DNA of 64,000 nucleotides. Source: Anoplopoma fimbria. Taxonomy: Eukaryota; Chordata; Actinopteri; Perciformes; Anoplopomatidae. The notes beneath the pieces are model-generated. The model ran no database searches and was not told where the DNA came from. It was given only the letters and a program-made list of their open reading frames with translations. The position numbers and the translations under genes are program-made. Below, one piece after another: positions 30,601 through 64,000 of this stretch (the stretch's first letter is position 1; each line of letters starts with the position of its first letter). The stretch is from the NCBI RefSeq assembly GCF_027596085.1, contig NC_072456.1, positions 24,891,218 to 24,955,217 of the forward strand. The letters run 5' to 3'.

Positions 30601-31683
30601 ACACATGCACAGATGCTGTGTTTGTGTGTAATCCCGAGCCGAGAATCTTTACTGTGGTATATTCTCAGTTTGAATAAATCAAACATAGGCATATTCGCTT
30701 TGATTCATCTCTTTATTTCACTCCCCACAAGGAAATATAATTATTTCCACCACAACAACATCTATCTTTTTTCAATAAATGTAGACTTTTCGACTTTAAA
30801 AAGCTATTCCTTGAAAATTATATCTTAGAAACAATTTGAGCGAAGTTCTTAACATTTGACTTAAATGTCAAGCAAATATAGACAACTTTGCACTATTACA
30901 TTGTGACTCCATGTCCAGGCCAACCTTTAACTAATATATATTGGTTCAATGATGCCACCTAATGGCTGCTTCAGAATCCAGCTCATGGTCAGCTTGATAA
31001 ATCTACATGAAACGATGAATAGTAAAAAAATAAATCATACTGGAATCATGGTATTACGTATCTCCATCTGGGATCTCTTTGAATCTCATGTTGTCAAAGT
31101 CAAAGTCATGACATGGTACATTTGTGTGGCACAATCAAGAATCATTAAAAATCAATAATGAATACAGAGCAGGAAATAAAATCATTGTAAGATTTTTTGT
31201 GGATTTCTTTGGGCTTTTTTTAGACTATGTATATGTCTGAAATTAGGAAAGGTCAGCAGTGAAGCGCAGACACTGACACAAGAAGTCCTGCAGCACATTC
31301 ACATTATGATCAATAAGTTAATTATTTGCTTTATTGGTGTAAACAATAGATAGATATGGATAGATGTGCATCAATCAATAATCAATAATGATTGTGGATT
31401 GCCTTTAAAATGGACCTATCAGTCTTCAAACTAACAGCCAATCACAGGCCACTGATGGACCCCGGAAGGAGAATCGACCACGCGTGAATCGGTAGCATTT
31501 GGGTTGCCAGGTTTGGGGTTTCCTATGAGATGAATGTTATCTGAGAGATGACAGAGATTTGAGATTTGTGGATGAATTTTATTTATTTATTCAGCTGTGT
31601 TTGTGTGGTTACATACTTCAACAACTCTGTTACCAAACTGTAACCTGTTAATGTAACATATTTATAGATATATACATTTACAT

Positions 31684-31861
31684 TACAGGTACCACTCACA
31701 AAATAATAGCTATTAAACACAAAATGAGCCTCATTTTTGTTTTAAATGTATCCAGTCACTCTCCTAAATCCAAAAGACATCATAAGCACTTCCAGCCAAC
31801 ATCATAGTATTTGTTTTAACAATTTAATACAATGTTTCAATGTATACAGTGTACAGAAATA
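31684..31861. repeat. Direct duplicate upstream of prrc2c (partner at 35374-35562)
   Basis: CACAAAATAATAGCTATTAA, AATCCAAAAGACATCATAAG and CAGCCAACATCA...GTATTT occur in the same order here and at 35374-35562, about 3.7 kb apart and on either side of prrc2c exon 1. The left copy ends at the TA where the MITE at 31862 inserted. Confidence 0.8.
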
Positions 31862-32094
31862 CAGTACCAGTGAAAAGTTTGGACACACCTTCTCATTCAA
31901 TGGTTTTTCTTTATTTTTATTTTTATTTTTTTCTACATTGTAGATTAATATTGAAGACATCCAAACTATGAAGGAACACATATGGAATTATGTGGTAAAC
32001 AAACAAATGCTCAACAAACCAGAATATGTTTTATATTTTACATTCTTCAAAGTAGTTGAATGAGAAGGTGTGTCCAAACTTTTGACTGGTACTG
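31862..32094. mobile_element. Tc1/mariner-type MITE (copy 2)
   Basis: Same element as 15249-15467, inverted relative to it. It starts CAGTACCAGTGAAAAGTTTG and ends in CTTTTGACTGGTACTG, with flanking TA at 31860-31861 and 32095-32096. The internal sequence matches the reverse complement of copy 1 (for example TCCAAACTATGAAGGAACAC). Confidence 0.9.
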
Positions 32095-32099
32095 TATAA

Positions 32100-33405
32100 A
32101 ATATAACTAATTTGTATAATTAACCTTTATTTTTTATTTTTTAATGAATGAGAGCTGTTAATGGTGTTTAAAACTATTTAAATCAAAATAAGGTTTATTT
32201 CCAAGTTGGTTATTTAAGGGAACATAACTGTAGGACAGAATTTTTTTGCAATAACAATATGAAAAATATACTATAAACAATACAATAGCGAATATATACA
32301 ATATAACTAATTTATATAATTAACCTTTATTTTTATTTTTTTAATGAATGAGAGCTGTTAATGGTACATTAAAAAAATAAATTATTATTTTTGGGGCTTT
32401 ATAGAATTATAAATAAATGCAATAACAATATGAGAAAGATACTATAAACAATACAATAACGAATATATACAATATAACTAATTTATATAATTCTTTTTTT
32501 ATTATTTTTTTCAAAGTAGTTGAACATAATTGTGACAGAACTTTTTTTTGCAATAACAATACAATGTATCCTAATTTATATAATTAACTTTTTTTTATTT
32601 TTTAATGAATGAGAGCTGTTAATGGTACTAAAAAAATAAATTATAATATAATTAAATTAACAATACAATAACGAATTAATTATTTATTAATTTTTTTAAT
32701 GAATGAGAGCTGTATATAATATAATTAATTTATATAATTTAACTTTTATTTTTAATTTTTTTAATGAGCTGTTAATGGTGTTTAAAACTATTTAAATCAA
32801 AATAAGGTTTATTTCCAAGTTGGTTATTTAAGGGAACATAATTAAATAATTAAAATAATATTTTTTTGCAATAAGAATATGAGAAAGATACTATAAACAA
32901 TACAATAACGAATACATACAATATAACACATTTATATAATTAAACTTTATTTTATTTTTTAATGAATGAGAGCTGTTAATGGTACGTTAAAAAAATAAAT
33001 TATTATTTTTGGGGCTTTATAGAATTATAAATAAATGCAATAACAATAACAATACAATAACGAATATATACAATATAACTAATTTATATAATTTAACTTT
33101 ATTTTTTATTTTTTAATGAATGAAAGCTGTTAATGGTGTTTTTTTCGTGTTTTTTTTTTTTTTTTTTTTTTTTTTTGCAATTACAATACAATAACGAATA
33201 TATACAATATAATTAATTTATATAATTAATTTGTATAATTAAACTTTATTTTTTATTTTTTAATGAATGAGAGCTGGTGTTGTAATGGTGTTGTTTTTTT
33301 TGGTGTTTTTTTTTTTGTTTGTATTTTTTTGCAATTACAATACAATAACGAATATATACAACATAACAAATTTATATAATTAAACTTTTTATTATTTAAT
33401 GAATG
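32100..33405. repeat. AT-rich imperfect tandem array abutting the prrc2c promoter
   Basis: About nine diverged units of 60-220 bp recur, each with TATACAATATAACTAATTTA-like and AATGAATGAGAGCTGTTAAT-like cores. Core copies are seen near 32142, 32343, 32603, 32698, 32763, 32960, 33115, 33262 and 33400. Poly(T) runs interrupt the array. It stops at 33405, where GC-rich promoter sequence begins. Confidence 0.75.
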
Positions 33406-33409
33406 ACAG

Positions 33410-33844
33410 AGGGGGTTCCGGTTTGAGAGCGGGGGACGAGACGATAAATCTGGCAACCCCGGTCGGCCATCTTTGATTGTGCGACAGGCCGCGGTGCGAG
33501 CTGGGCCTCACACTCACACACAGCCGAAGAAGAGAAGAAGAAGAAGAGGAGAGAAGAAGAACCGGGTCTGAGACGAGACAACGGGCTGTGGAGACACACG
33601 GAACCAACCGACAAGCGCGCCCCGGTTCCCACAGTAACCACCGAGCAGACGAGCGCGGGCACGCGTCCCGGAAGACCCTTATAAGCGCCGCTGGTAGCCG
33701 TGCATGCGGTGGAGCGCTCTGTTAGCAGCAGGCTAGCAGCGTTAGCACGGCTAGCACCAGAGGGGTTAGCAGGCTAGCCCGCTTCTGTAAATCCACCTGC
33801 AGGCCACACACACAGAACCAGGACTTCAAGAACACGGGTGGCAG
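33410..33844 (+). promoter_or_regulatory. prrc2c: prrc2c promoter and non-coding exon 1
   Basis: A sharp rise in G+C and CpG follows the AT-rich array. GCCATCTTT (33466-33474) is a YY1-type motif of the kind found at housekeeping start sites. A purine-rich leader (AAGAAGAGAAGAAGAAG...) follows, and a good donor, GGCAG/GTGGGT, ends the exon at 33844. No TATA box is evident. Exon 2 carrying the start codon is 6.4 kb downstream, a layout typical of this family. The exact start site (about 33,480) is inferred. Several short open frames here are not genes. Confidence 0.6.
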
Positions 33845-34423
33845 GTGGGTCCACGTGTGTTTTGTTATTGTTATTGTTGTTGTTGTTGTTGTGTTTTTAA
33901 ACCCGGAAGTAGCTGATGTATTGATGCTAACACAGAGCTAGCTTGTTAGCATGCTTGAAAAAAGGGGGGGGTGCTGATGTGATGGCGACCAGGGAGAAAC
34001 GAAACCATGCCTACATATGCATGCTCTGCGGCCTGCTGCTAGCTTACACGTTTTAATGACACATATATGTATATTTATATATATAAGAGAGTATAATAAC
34101 ATGTGTGTTTTTAATGCAAGTGTCCTCAGAACCCCCCCACCACCACCCCCCCCTGGTGAGGTGGAGTCCAGGGTGGAGGCCTCAGCTCCCCGCCGGTGTG
34201 AGCCTCCCTGACCCACCAGTGTAGTCCCATTCATGGAGAAAGAGGGCCTGCAGACTCATTCATCTGTGCAGAAACCGTGCAATACTGTTAATTGGTCTGT
34301 CATCTCATTGGGGGGGGGTTTGCTCTTCTGATTTATTGTGATTTATGATCTTGCAGAAGGAGCACATTATTTCTCTAAATGATTCATACACTTGCAGATG
34401 TGAGGCTACAAGTCTGCATATTT

Positions 34424-35128
34424 TCTGGTAAGATAAGTATTGAACGCGTCACCGTTTCATTTCTAAAGGTGATATTGACATGAAATGTTCACCAGATGTC
34501 GGTAACGACCCAAGTAATCCATATATGCAAAGAAAACCAAACGAATAAGTTCAGAAATTAAGTTATGTGTAATCAAATGGAAAAAGTATTGAACACATGA
34601 AGAAAGGGAGGTGCAAAAAGGCATGGAAAGCCAAGACACCAGCTGAAATCTATCAGTAATTAGAAAGCAATCCTGCCCCTTGTCAGTGCAAATGAATATC
34701 AGCTGGTTCAGTCCCAACTGATGGCCTATAAAAAGGTGTCTCATTACCAAGGTGTCACACAAGAAACATCTCATGATGGGTAAAAGCAAAGAGCTCTCTC
34801 AAGACCTTTGCCAAAATCACACCTGAGCAATGCATGCGACTAGTTTCTCCATTCAGGAGGCGTCTTGAAGCTGTCATTACCAGCAAAGGCTTTTTTACGA
34901 AGTATTAAATAAATTCCAGTAAGCGTGTTCAATACTTTTTCCCTGTGTCATTCCATTTTATTACACATAACTTAATTTCTGAACGCATTTGTTTGGTTTT
35001 CTTTGTATGTATGGATTACTTGGGTTGTTACTGACATCTGGTGAAAATTTCATGTCAATAGCACCTTTTTAGAAATGTATTTACTGAGAAAAATGGTGAC
35101 GTGTTCAATACTTATTTTACCCTCTGTG
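34424..35128 (+). mobile_element. Deleted Tc1-like transposon in prrc2c intron 1
   Basis: Long terminal inverted repeats of roughly 200 bp each (left around AGTATTGAACGCGTCACC, right ending GGTGACGTGTTCAATACTTA) flank a short core. The core includes ATGGGTAAAAGCAAAGAGCT, which looks like the start of a Tc1 transposase, but the rest of that gene is missing. The right end, ACCCTCTG, is next to TA. It is non-autonomous. Confidence 0.8.
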
Positions 35129-35373
35129 TATATATATATATGATGTAGATAGGTTGAGCATCTGTTCAGCTGTAGGGGGGCTATTTGCATATATTGATTG
35201 GCCTGTCGGTGACATGTTCTGATGAAGAGATCTAGTATCTTTTTGGGAGGCTCCAGCAGCAGCAGATGTTCATGTCTGCATTGTGATTCTCTTCTCAATG
35301 AAACCCCACTTTAACTAAGCTGGATACCGGTTAGACACCTTAAGTGTTCCCGTGTGCTTTATAGATCTATACA

Positions 35374-35562
35374 TTTACACTGTAGGCCCCGCTCACAAAA
35401 TAATAGCTATTAAACACAAAACGAGCCTCGTTTTAAATTAATCCAGTCACTCCTAAATCCAAAAGACATCATAAGCACGTGTAATAATATTTGCTCCAGC
35501 CAACATCACAGTATTTATTTTAACAATTGAATACCATTTGTCAATGTATAGAGTGTACAGAA
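35374..35562. repeat. Direct duplicate, right copy, with an empty MITE site
   Basis: Partner of 31684-31861. At its right edge it reads GTACAGAAATATGTTCAC, where the left copy reads GTACAGAAATA followed by the MITE. It therefore preserves the pre-insertion TA site. Confidence 0.8.
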
Positions 35563-35569
35563 ATATGTT

Positions 35570-38500
35570 CACTTATGTACATTTCAAAATGGCATTATTA
35601 TTTTTTTAAGCGACAAATGTTTAATTTGTCCCTTTTTGAACCCTCAGCATTTATGCATCCAAGGAATGAAACCATAGCCACCCTTCAGTTTTCTGGTGTG
35701 CTTAATGAAATTACCAACATCTCCCAAGGGAGAACAGACCATCTCGGTGGTATTGATTCCCTGGTGTTTGAGAGCCACAATAAACTTAAGTGGCTTCAGA
35801 TTCCTCATCCTTTTCTGTGCTTTGTTTTTGGTCAGAAGAGGTCGTGTGCAATGAGCCTGATCAAAGTGAATATGAGTTGGTAGATGTTTAATGTGTGCTA
35901 ATCAGTTAAAGTAATGGATATAGCAATTCATTTTTTATTTACGGGCCAGGACCTGAAGTCCAGTGTCTTTTTATATTTATGTCCACCCTGCACGCAGTAT
36001 GCATATTTAAAATGGCAACCATAGTCTTATTGCTGGAACTTTGGCTTGTATTCCAAAAAAAAAAAGATATACTCTCCATTGTCAGATTTTTGGCCCAGAG
36101 TTATGGAAACTAGGGATGATTTTATCATTACTGCTACTCTTATCAAACTAAAATGAAATGTTAATATGCGCTGTTAAAAGCAAACTAACTACATGAACTC
36201 AATATTTCACTGAAAACGAATCTAAAATGGCAATAAAATAAATAATAGTCCTGATTTACTGCCTGCAGGTGCCACTGGTTCGGCAAGGAGAAGCAGATGC
36301 ATTTTATTGGAACAAACTAAGCTAAGCAGTTAGACTACATTCAGACAACTTTTGTATGAGCTTGTTTTGAACAATTTGCTATTAGATCTATTGTATTGTG
36401 GTTGTATAAACATAGCGGTGAAGCAGTTTAAAATATCTCTTTGCTACATGTTTTTGCTTGTTGTATTCATAAAGTATTGCATTGCAGCATTACAAAACAA
36501 ACCAATCAGGGCAATAAAATACAATCCTGTTCTTTCAGCACCCATCATTTAGGCCATAGACATGACTTCTCGTTATGTGACTTGACATAATATTGCATTA
36601 GACGGGTCAGAGCCATGCCCCACTTTAAACAAAAGATTTAGGTGCATTAGAACTGTACAGTCAAGTCGTCCAAGTCGACCTGCAGGTTGAATCTGGCATT
36701 AAGCTGGATCCTACAATGCAGAAGAGAGTCGTAATGGGCTATTGGGGCACTTACTTTTTGTGCAAGACTGTGTAAGCAACAGTCATTCCCAGGCGTGCTA
36801 CAAAGAAGAGGAGAATAGTTTGATTGTAGTGGTATCCTGCATCAAAAGGGAACTGCAGTCAATAATCCATGGCCAAAGACGACCATGATGGTGCATGGTG
36901 TAGCATCAGCCAGCTAGGACCAGGGTCTGACAACTATCCAGCTCTGCTCCATACACTCTTATGCTATCGTTGTAGTTTTTCTTAAATTTCAGGCCGTTTT
37001 TTCTGGCTTTCCAGCTGGTCATGCTTCAACATTTTGCCTGAGATGCGTGTCATAGTAATACTGAACGTTTGTAAATGTACGTTTCGACGTAAAAGCCTTC
37101 GGCGCTAACATTAGCAAAGTATATTAGCACGTCATTCATTAGCGTTAGTCCTTCTAGGCTACGCTAGCTACTGAGTATTGAATATAAACACATGCTGCTT
37201 TTGCTTTTTAATAATTGGAACAGTGAAGAAAGACCTACCTGGCTTTACAGGAACAGTGTTCCTTAATTTCTTTGTCTTCTGTCTCAACCTCCAAGTGATT
37301 TGGTGGTTAATTATAAAACTGATCTGCAGATTTAGCTCCTTTCTTTATCTTCATACCCTGTTTTTACTGCTGAATCAGTCTGACATCATGGATATGTCCT
37401 TCAAACGCATATTGTAGACCCTTATGTCTGCTTCTCTGTGAAACTGCTTTTTGGTTTTTCCCAAAAAGTGATCATTTTTATTCAGGTTGACACAGCTTGA
37501 TGGAGTAGCAGTGGGGTGATGAAGGGTCAATTTTTGGGGGGTTTGCATCGAGGAAGTAGTACTGTCTTCATTTGGGATGGTTGATCTCTTTTTCAGCGTT
37601 TTCTCTCCCTGTTTGTTCCCTTATTTCATACACATCTTTATACACCCCATAACCCTATATCCCAGGCTATTGTGTACACAGTCCCTTCACCCAACCACTG
37701 ACACTTCTTTTTTGCGTGTGTCTATGGGGTGGTTTGTGAAGGTATATATTCCCAATACGGGATTCTTAAAAACCCAGATCTTTATCAGTCATGTTTAATA
37801 TAATCAGTGTGTGTTCCAGACAAACAACCCTCAATCGCCAAGAGTCTACTACTTTGCTAGACTCGCTGCAGTGATGCCGTTTACAGAGTACTTAAAATTG
37901 ATGGAGTGTTCTGGCTCCATTCAAATGTTGTTGTTTTTTTGTTTGTTTTTTTTCCTCCACGCCTCCTGTCAAGCATCACTGCTGCACATGACAATTTTGT
38001 ACTAGAACCATTGATTTTTATAATGAAGATGAATGCGACTGTTTCACTTGTCAATTTCTCATAAATTGTGTCTGCTGATCTGTGATCAGTCTTCTCTGCC
38101 AAATTCAGAAGCCACACTCAGCTTGGTTTTCAAACACAGTTTAATCCATTTAATTTTGTCTTTATTTTTTTCTCTGTACACAGTGAGGGCACATAATTCA
38201 ACAAATATGTGTCCAATGTACTCTGAAGTGGGCAGGTTTGTCATAGCACTTAAGTCGATGGGTAGTACTTTGTCAGCGTTTTGGGCCAACAGACTGAGAC
38301 CGTTAAACACTAAAAACGCAGTGTTGTCTCCTCTTCAAATTTGAATGTGCCCAGACAGCAGGAGAGTGTATCTGCAGATTTTAAAGCCTCAAATACATCA
38401 AAGTATGACCATTCCTGTGTATTCAGTGATCAGCAACCACTACCAGAACTAGAAAATGCTAAGCGAGAGTGTCTGTTTTATCCCTGCACTGTCCCTTTGC

Positions 38501-39239
38501 TTCATTACTCATCTGAAGAGGTGCACACAAGCTACAGCACTGAGCTCTACATACTGTTAATGGGCATTAAGGACACTTGCTGCGGCGGCACAAAAGCAAT
38601 TTGATGCACAAGTGTCCACCAGTGTAAAGACGATACTGATGCCCTGACAATACCAAATTAGTTTTTAAGTAAAGCCATCTGGAATTTGATAATTTGTTAT
38701 TTCAAACTTTAGGATTAAACTCAGACATACCTAATATGAATGTTTTCCTTATTCCATAATGCCACAAAATATAATCTGCACTATCAGTTGAACTAGAAGG
38801 AGCTGTATTGGCTACCATCACTTTTCCTATTTGAAGAAAATCTGAAATTGCAACCTCTGTTTTATTATGATTGCTAGGGCTGCCCCTCTTAATCCACTAG
38901 TTAACCAATCTTTAATTTTGGAGTTAGTTGACTAAGATTATTTTTGCATTTTATGCAGAATTAATTATTTCCAAGAAAAGTGGTGCTTTTCAGTTGTTGT
39001 TTTTTATTTGTGGAGAAACCCAGTTTTAATAGATCTGAAGATTAAATCAACTAATCGATTAGTTGCCAAAAATGTTTGGGACAACGAATTTCCCCAGCCA
39101 AGAACAGACAAAAATCATCGAGTTTGGCAGTATTTTACAAAATAAGAGCCAGGTCGTTTAAAGGACTCCTTCCTTTAAGTGGATGTTCCAAGGCCAAGTT
39201 GCAGATGGAGTCTGAGCTCATCAGAGCTGTCACCTCCCC

Positions 39240-39276
<37 letters not shown>

Positions 39277-40243
39277 AGACACTGTTCCACCACTGCTCCG
39301 TTAATAATAAATGACCTCTGTGTGACTTAGGAAAGACACTGCAGCCCCGAACATGCTGTATCTCTGTCCATGGTACTGCTCACTCTAATTCACTTTCTGC
39401 CTGCCTTGTGTTTCTTCGCTATCACTTCGAGGAGCCATCAGTGTCCCGGTACTAAATTAAAATTGGCGTTTCATCATTGGTGGGCCAGATCAGATATCGT
39501 TCAGTCTAGACTTGTAAGAGTATGGTAATAAGTCATGTGTGCAGGCCTCAAATCAGTAGTTTTGCAAAGAAATTTAGAGGTGCTCCGATCCACCAAATCT
39601 GTATCGAGAGAAATACTGACCTCATTAATTCACTCAGGTAGTGTCCAGACATGGTCGATCCACAGTTTAAAAAAACTTAATTAAATGATGTGTCTCTACT
39701 GTCAGTTACATTCATTAAGTCACTGCATGCCAGTGACTCCCTGTCCTCAAGTTACCTTTTTAAATATAAATAATTCTAATGAGTTCTGCATAGTGATGCA
39801 TTCACATTGTCACTCTTTCCTCATTTAATCTCTCGTCATCTCTCTACTATCCAGTGTCCAATAAAGGTCATGTTTACTGCCACCAATATATTGATTCATG
39901 TGATGTGATAAGTGCGTGCTTATCTCTGTTTATCAATTGAATCACTTTAAGGGGACTTTTTTTATTCACCTTCTGAAAAGCTGATGCATCAACTTGTGTT
40001 TTACCACAATCCTTTTCTTACACTCTGACCAAACTCCATGTTGCAGAGAAATAGATGTTGCATAGATGGGTATTTGTTCCTAAACCATTTGTCTCCAGAA
40101 GAGTATATGCATGGCAGCTTTGTTGCTCTCTAAACCAGCTCAGGACTCTAAAGAGGGGGTTCGTGGCTATTTGTTATGGTCCAGAGCCAATCACCTCCTC
40201 ACCTTTTTCTGTTCTTGTTTTTGCTCTCACCCTTGGTCTGTAG
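35570..40243 (+). other. Remainder of prrc2c intron 1
   Basis: AT-rich intronic DNA with no supported exon. A (CA)n microsatellite lies at 39242-39274. Scattered open frames of up to 118 codons (for example 35527-35883) lack splice-bounded or domain support. The intron ends in CCCTTGGTCTGTAG before exon 2. Confidence 0.6.
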
Positions 40244-62460
<22,217 letters not shown>

Positions 62461-63010
62461 GATGCTTTTCAGTGATGCCTGGTTTGTACTCATTTTTTCA
62501 TTTAAAAAAAAGAAAATTCTGATTTAAATTTGGCACATATCACTTCTCACCACTAGGTGTCACTACAACACAATACTCGGGTACCACATTCAAATGAGGC
62601 GTCCTATTAAAGGGATCATAAGGTAACAAGTGTATGCCAGTGGTTATTTAATCATTTAATAATGTTCTATATATTAGATTTAACAAAAATAGAAACAATG
62701 TTTGCGTCGCCAGGCTTTAACAGATGTTTATACTCCTGCAGAACACTGTATTCATCCTTGTTAGCACTTCATGCAAGGGATTTGGTGTACAATAAATTGA
62801 AAAGCAACTTTTTGATTTGATGAATTAGATACATTTTTATTGATGACTTATAAACATTCATACGGTAACCACGGAAGACTTAATTACTTTTTCTGATGGT
62901 TTATTACAAATTGCTGACTATTTTTAAATTATTAATATATCTGCAGTGAGTGATTGTGCACCTGTGTCTGTAAACACACAAAATAATAAACACAAACTTC
63001 ATTTAGGACG

Positions 63011-63016
63011 TTTATT
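63011..63016 (-). terminator. myoc: Candidate poly(A) signal of myoc
   Basis: TTTATT on the plus strand (AATAAA on the minus strand) lies 530 bp beyond the myoc stop codon. It gives a short 3' UTR that does not reach the convergent prrc2c transcript end. Confidence 0.5.
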
Positions 63017-63545
63017 TCATGATGATTTTGAACATTACATCAGTCTGTTGGCGGCAGTGTACAAGTACATATATATTCAACACATGCTGAGTGAGAGAGC
63101 AGTTTATTTACTATGAAACGTTGACTGGTGAAGCAGTTTGTGTTTTATATTTTTGCGCTTTGATTATCCCACTTGGCTTGTAAAATTCAACCATCTTTCA
63201 GTCCTCAAATATATATATATTTATAGCTTATCAAGAAAACAACATATTCATACATCTGAATTGAAGGCAGTACAAAAATAATTCCTCTAAAAACATGTTT
63301 GTGGGCCGTGCCACAACGAAAAAGCCCTCCGACTGAAGAAAAAAATATATTTTTTAAAGCAGACCTGCGGGGGGCGCTGTTCCTCAAACGTCTTCATTTC
63401 ACTTTGGGAGTTCGGTAGATCTTCTACACGCTGATACTGATGGTGCTGGCTTTATGACTACAACTACCAAATACATTTTGCTCTAAAGCTCTTGAGTCTT
63501 TGAAGCGGGAACAGCTGAGCTTCTCAACAGTCACTCATGGCGTCC

Positions 63546-64000
63546 TCAGTTGGCCTGCTGGCGACCGAACCTGAGGTCGTAGGACACCATGTGGTAGTTG
63601 TCCCAGGCGAACAGCTTCCTCTGAGCCAGGTTGTAGTCGACCATGCTGTTGTAGCGGTACTTGTTCCTGAAGGGGACGGCCATGGACTTCCCCTGGCTGG
63701 TTTTGGTGTCGTACACGTAGTTGATGATGGTGTCCGGCGCCGTGTAGCTCGCCACGGCGTACATCTTGCCGCAGATGATGAAGGTGTTGGCCACGGAGTT
63801 CTTCCTGATGTTGGTCTCCCAGCTCTTCTTCACCTCCAGGCTGTGCGGGTCCAGCTGCGAGATCACGATGGCCCCCTTGGCCTTGCTGGTGGAGTAGACG
63901 GCCCACAGCCCCTGCTCATCCACGGAGAGGTCGATGTCCGTGTAGCCGCCCCAGGAGTAGGGGAACTGGCCGTGGAAGCCGGCGTGGGGAGGTCGCGACG
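63546..64000 (-). CDS. myoc: myoc: myocilin, C-terminal half of olfactomedin domain (partial)
   Basis: The frame runs from the window edge to TGA at 63548-63546 and encodes the last 150 or so residues. [60 protein letters not shown] and MVSYDLRFG are clear olfactomedin-domain sequence closest to myocilin, a secreted extracellular glycoprotein of eye and other tissues. Residues matching the known calcium site of human myocilin are kept: the Asp of YTDIDL, the Asn of SVAN and the Asp of MVDYN. The two backbone-carbonyl positions are conservatively changed (Ala to Thr, Ile to Val). It ends QQAN instead of the mammalian tail. The 5' part lies outside the window, and prrc2c converges on it. Confidence 0.93.
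   Translation of the reverse strand, partial: SRPPHAGFHGQFPYSWGGYTDIDLSVDEQGLWAVYSTSKAKGAIVISQLDPHSLEVKKSWETNIRKNSVANTFIICGKMYAVASYTAPDTIINYVYDTKTSQGKSMAVPFRNKYRYNSMVDYNLAQRKLFAWDNYHMVSYDLRFGRQQAN

Noticed and set aside
35527..35883. 118-codon open frame in prrc2c intron 1
   Set aside because: Begins inside a duplicated repeat block and has no domain, codon bias or splice context.

Overview
The window is vertebrate nuclear DNA, almost certainly from a teleost fish, probably a percomorph. Genes are split by GT-AG introns, and the intergenic DNA is AT-rich and full of Tc1-type MITEs, LINE tails and microsatellites. The gene order (flavin-containing monooxygenase cluster, then prrc2c, then myoc in the opposite orientation) matches the human 1q24.3 neighbourhood. 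No rRNA, tRNA, CRISPR array or prokaryotic-type operon was seen.

Positions 1-30,000 hold three tandem plus-strand FMO genes, each with nine coding exons. FMO-A (1962-8363, 537 aa) is the divergent copy. FMO-B (17078-22002, 557 aa) and FMO-C (26158-29487, 557 aa) are close FMO5-like paralogues whose similarity is patchy, with near-identical stretches next to divergent ones, which suggests gene conversion. All three keep the FAD GxGxxG motif, the FMO signature FxGxxxHxxxY, the NADPH GxGNSG motif and the FATG motif. The 356-bp exon of mammalian FMOs is split by an intron in all three, but the intron sits 12 nt further upstream in FMO-A. A solo LTR lies about 215 bp upstream of the FMO-A start codon. 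A segment at the left edge of the window is repeated downstream of FMO-A, suggesting that the tandem cluster continues to the left.

Positions 30,000-33,400 are repeat-rich intergenic DNA: a LINE tail, a MITE, and a roughly 1.3-kb AT-rich repeat array that abuts the GC-rich promoter and non-coding exon 1 of prrc2c (33,410-33,844). The prrc2c gene runs to about 62,460, with 33 coding exons from ATG 40299 to stop 60702. It encodes a proline/glutamine/arginine-rich RNA-granule-associated protein of about 2,900 aa. Its frame is broken by single-nucleotide offsets at four places, all in low-complexity or GC-rich coding sequence. Every splice site is intact and conserved protein resumes after each break, so sequence error is more likely than a dead gene. 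Introns carry a Tc1 element, a 3'-truncated LINE and a hAT-like MITE.

The right end (63546-64000, minus strand) is the last part of myoc, encoding the C-terminal half of the olfactomedin domain. It is tail-to-tail with prrc2c, the two poly(A) signals being about 0.6 kb apart.

I found no convincing new biological system. The most useful observations are the FMO intron shift and GT-tract acceptor, the FMO-B/C conversion mosaic, the MITEs with paralogous empty sites, and the prrc2c frame breaks.
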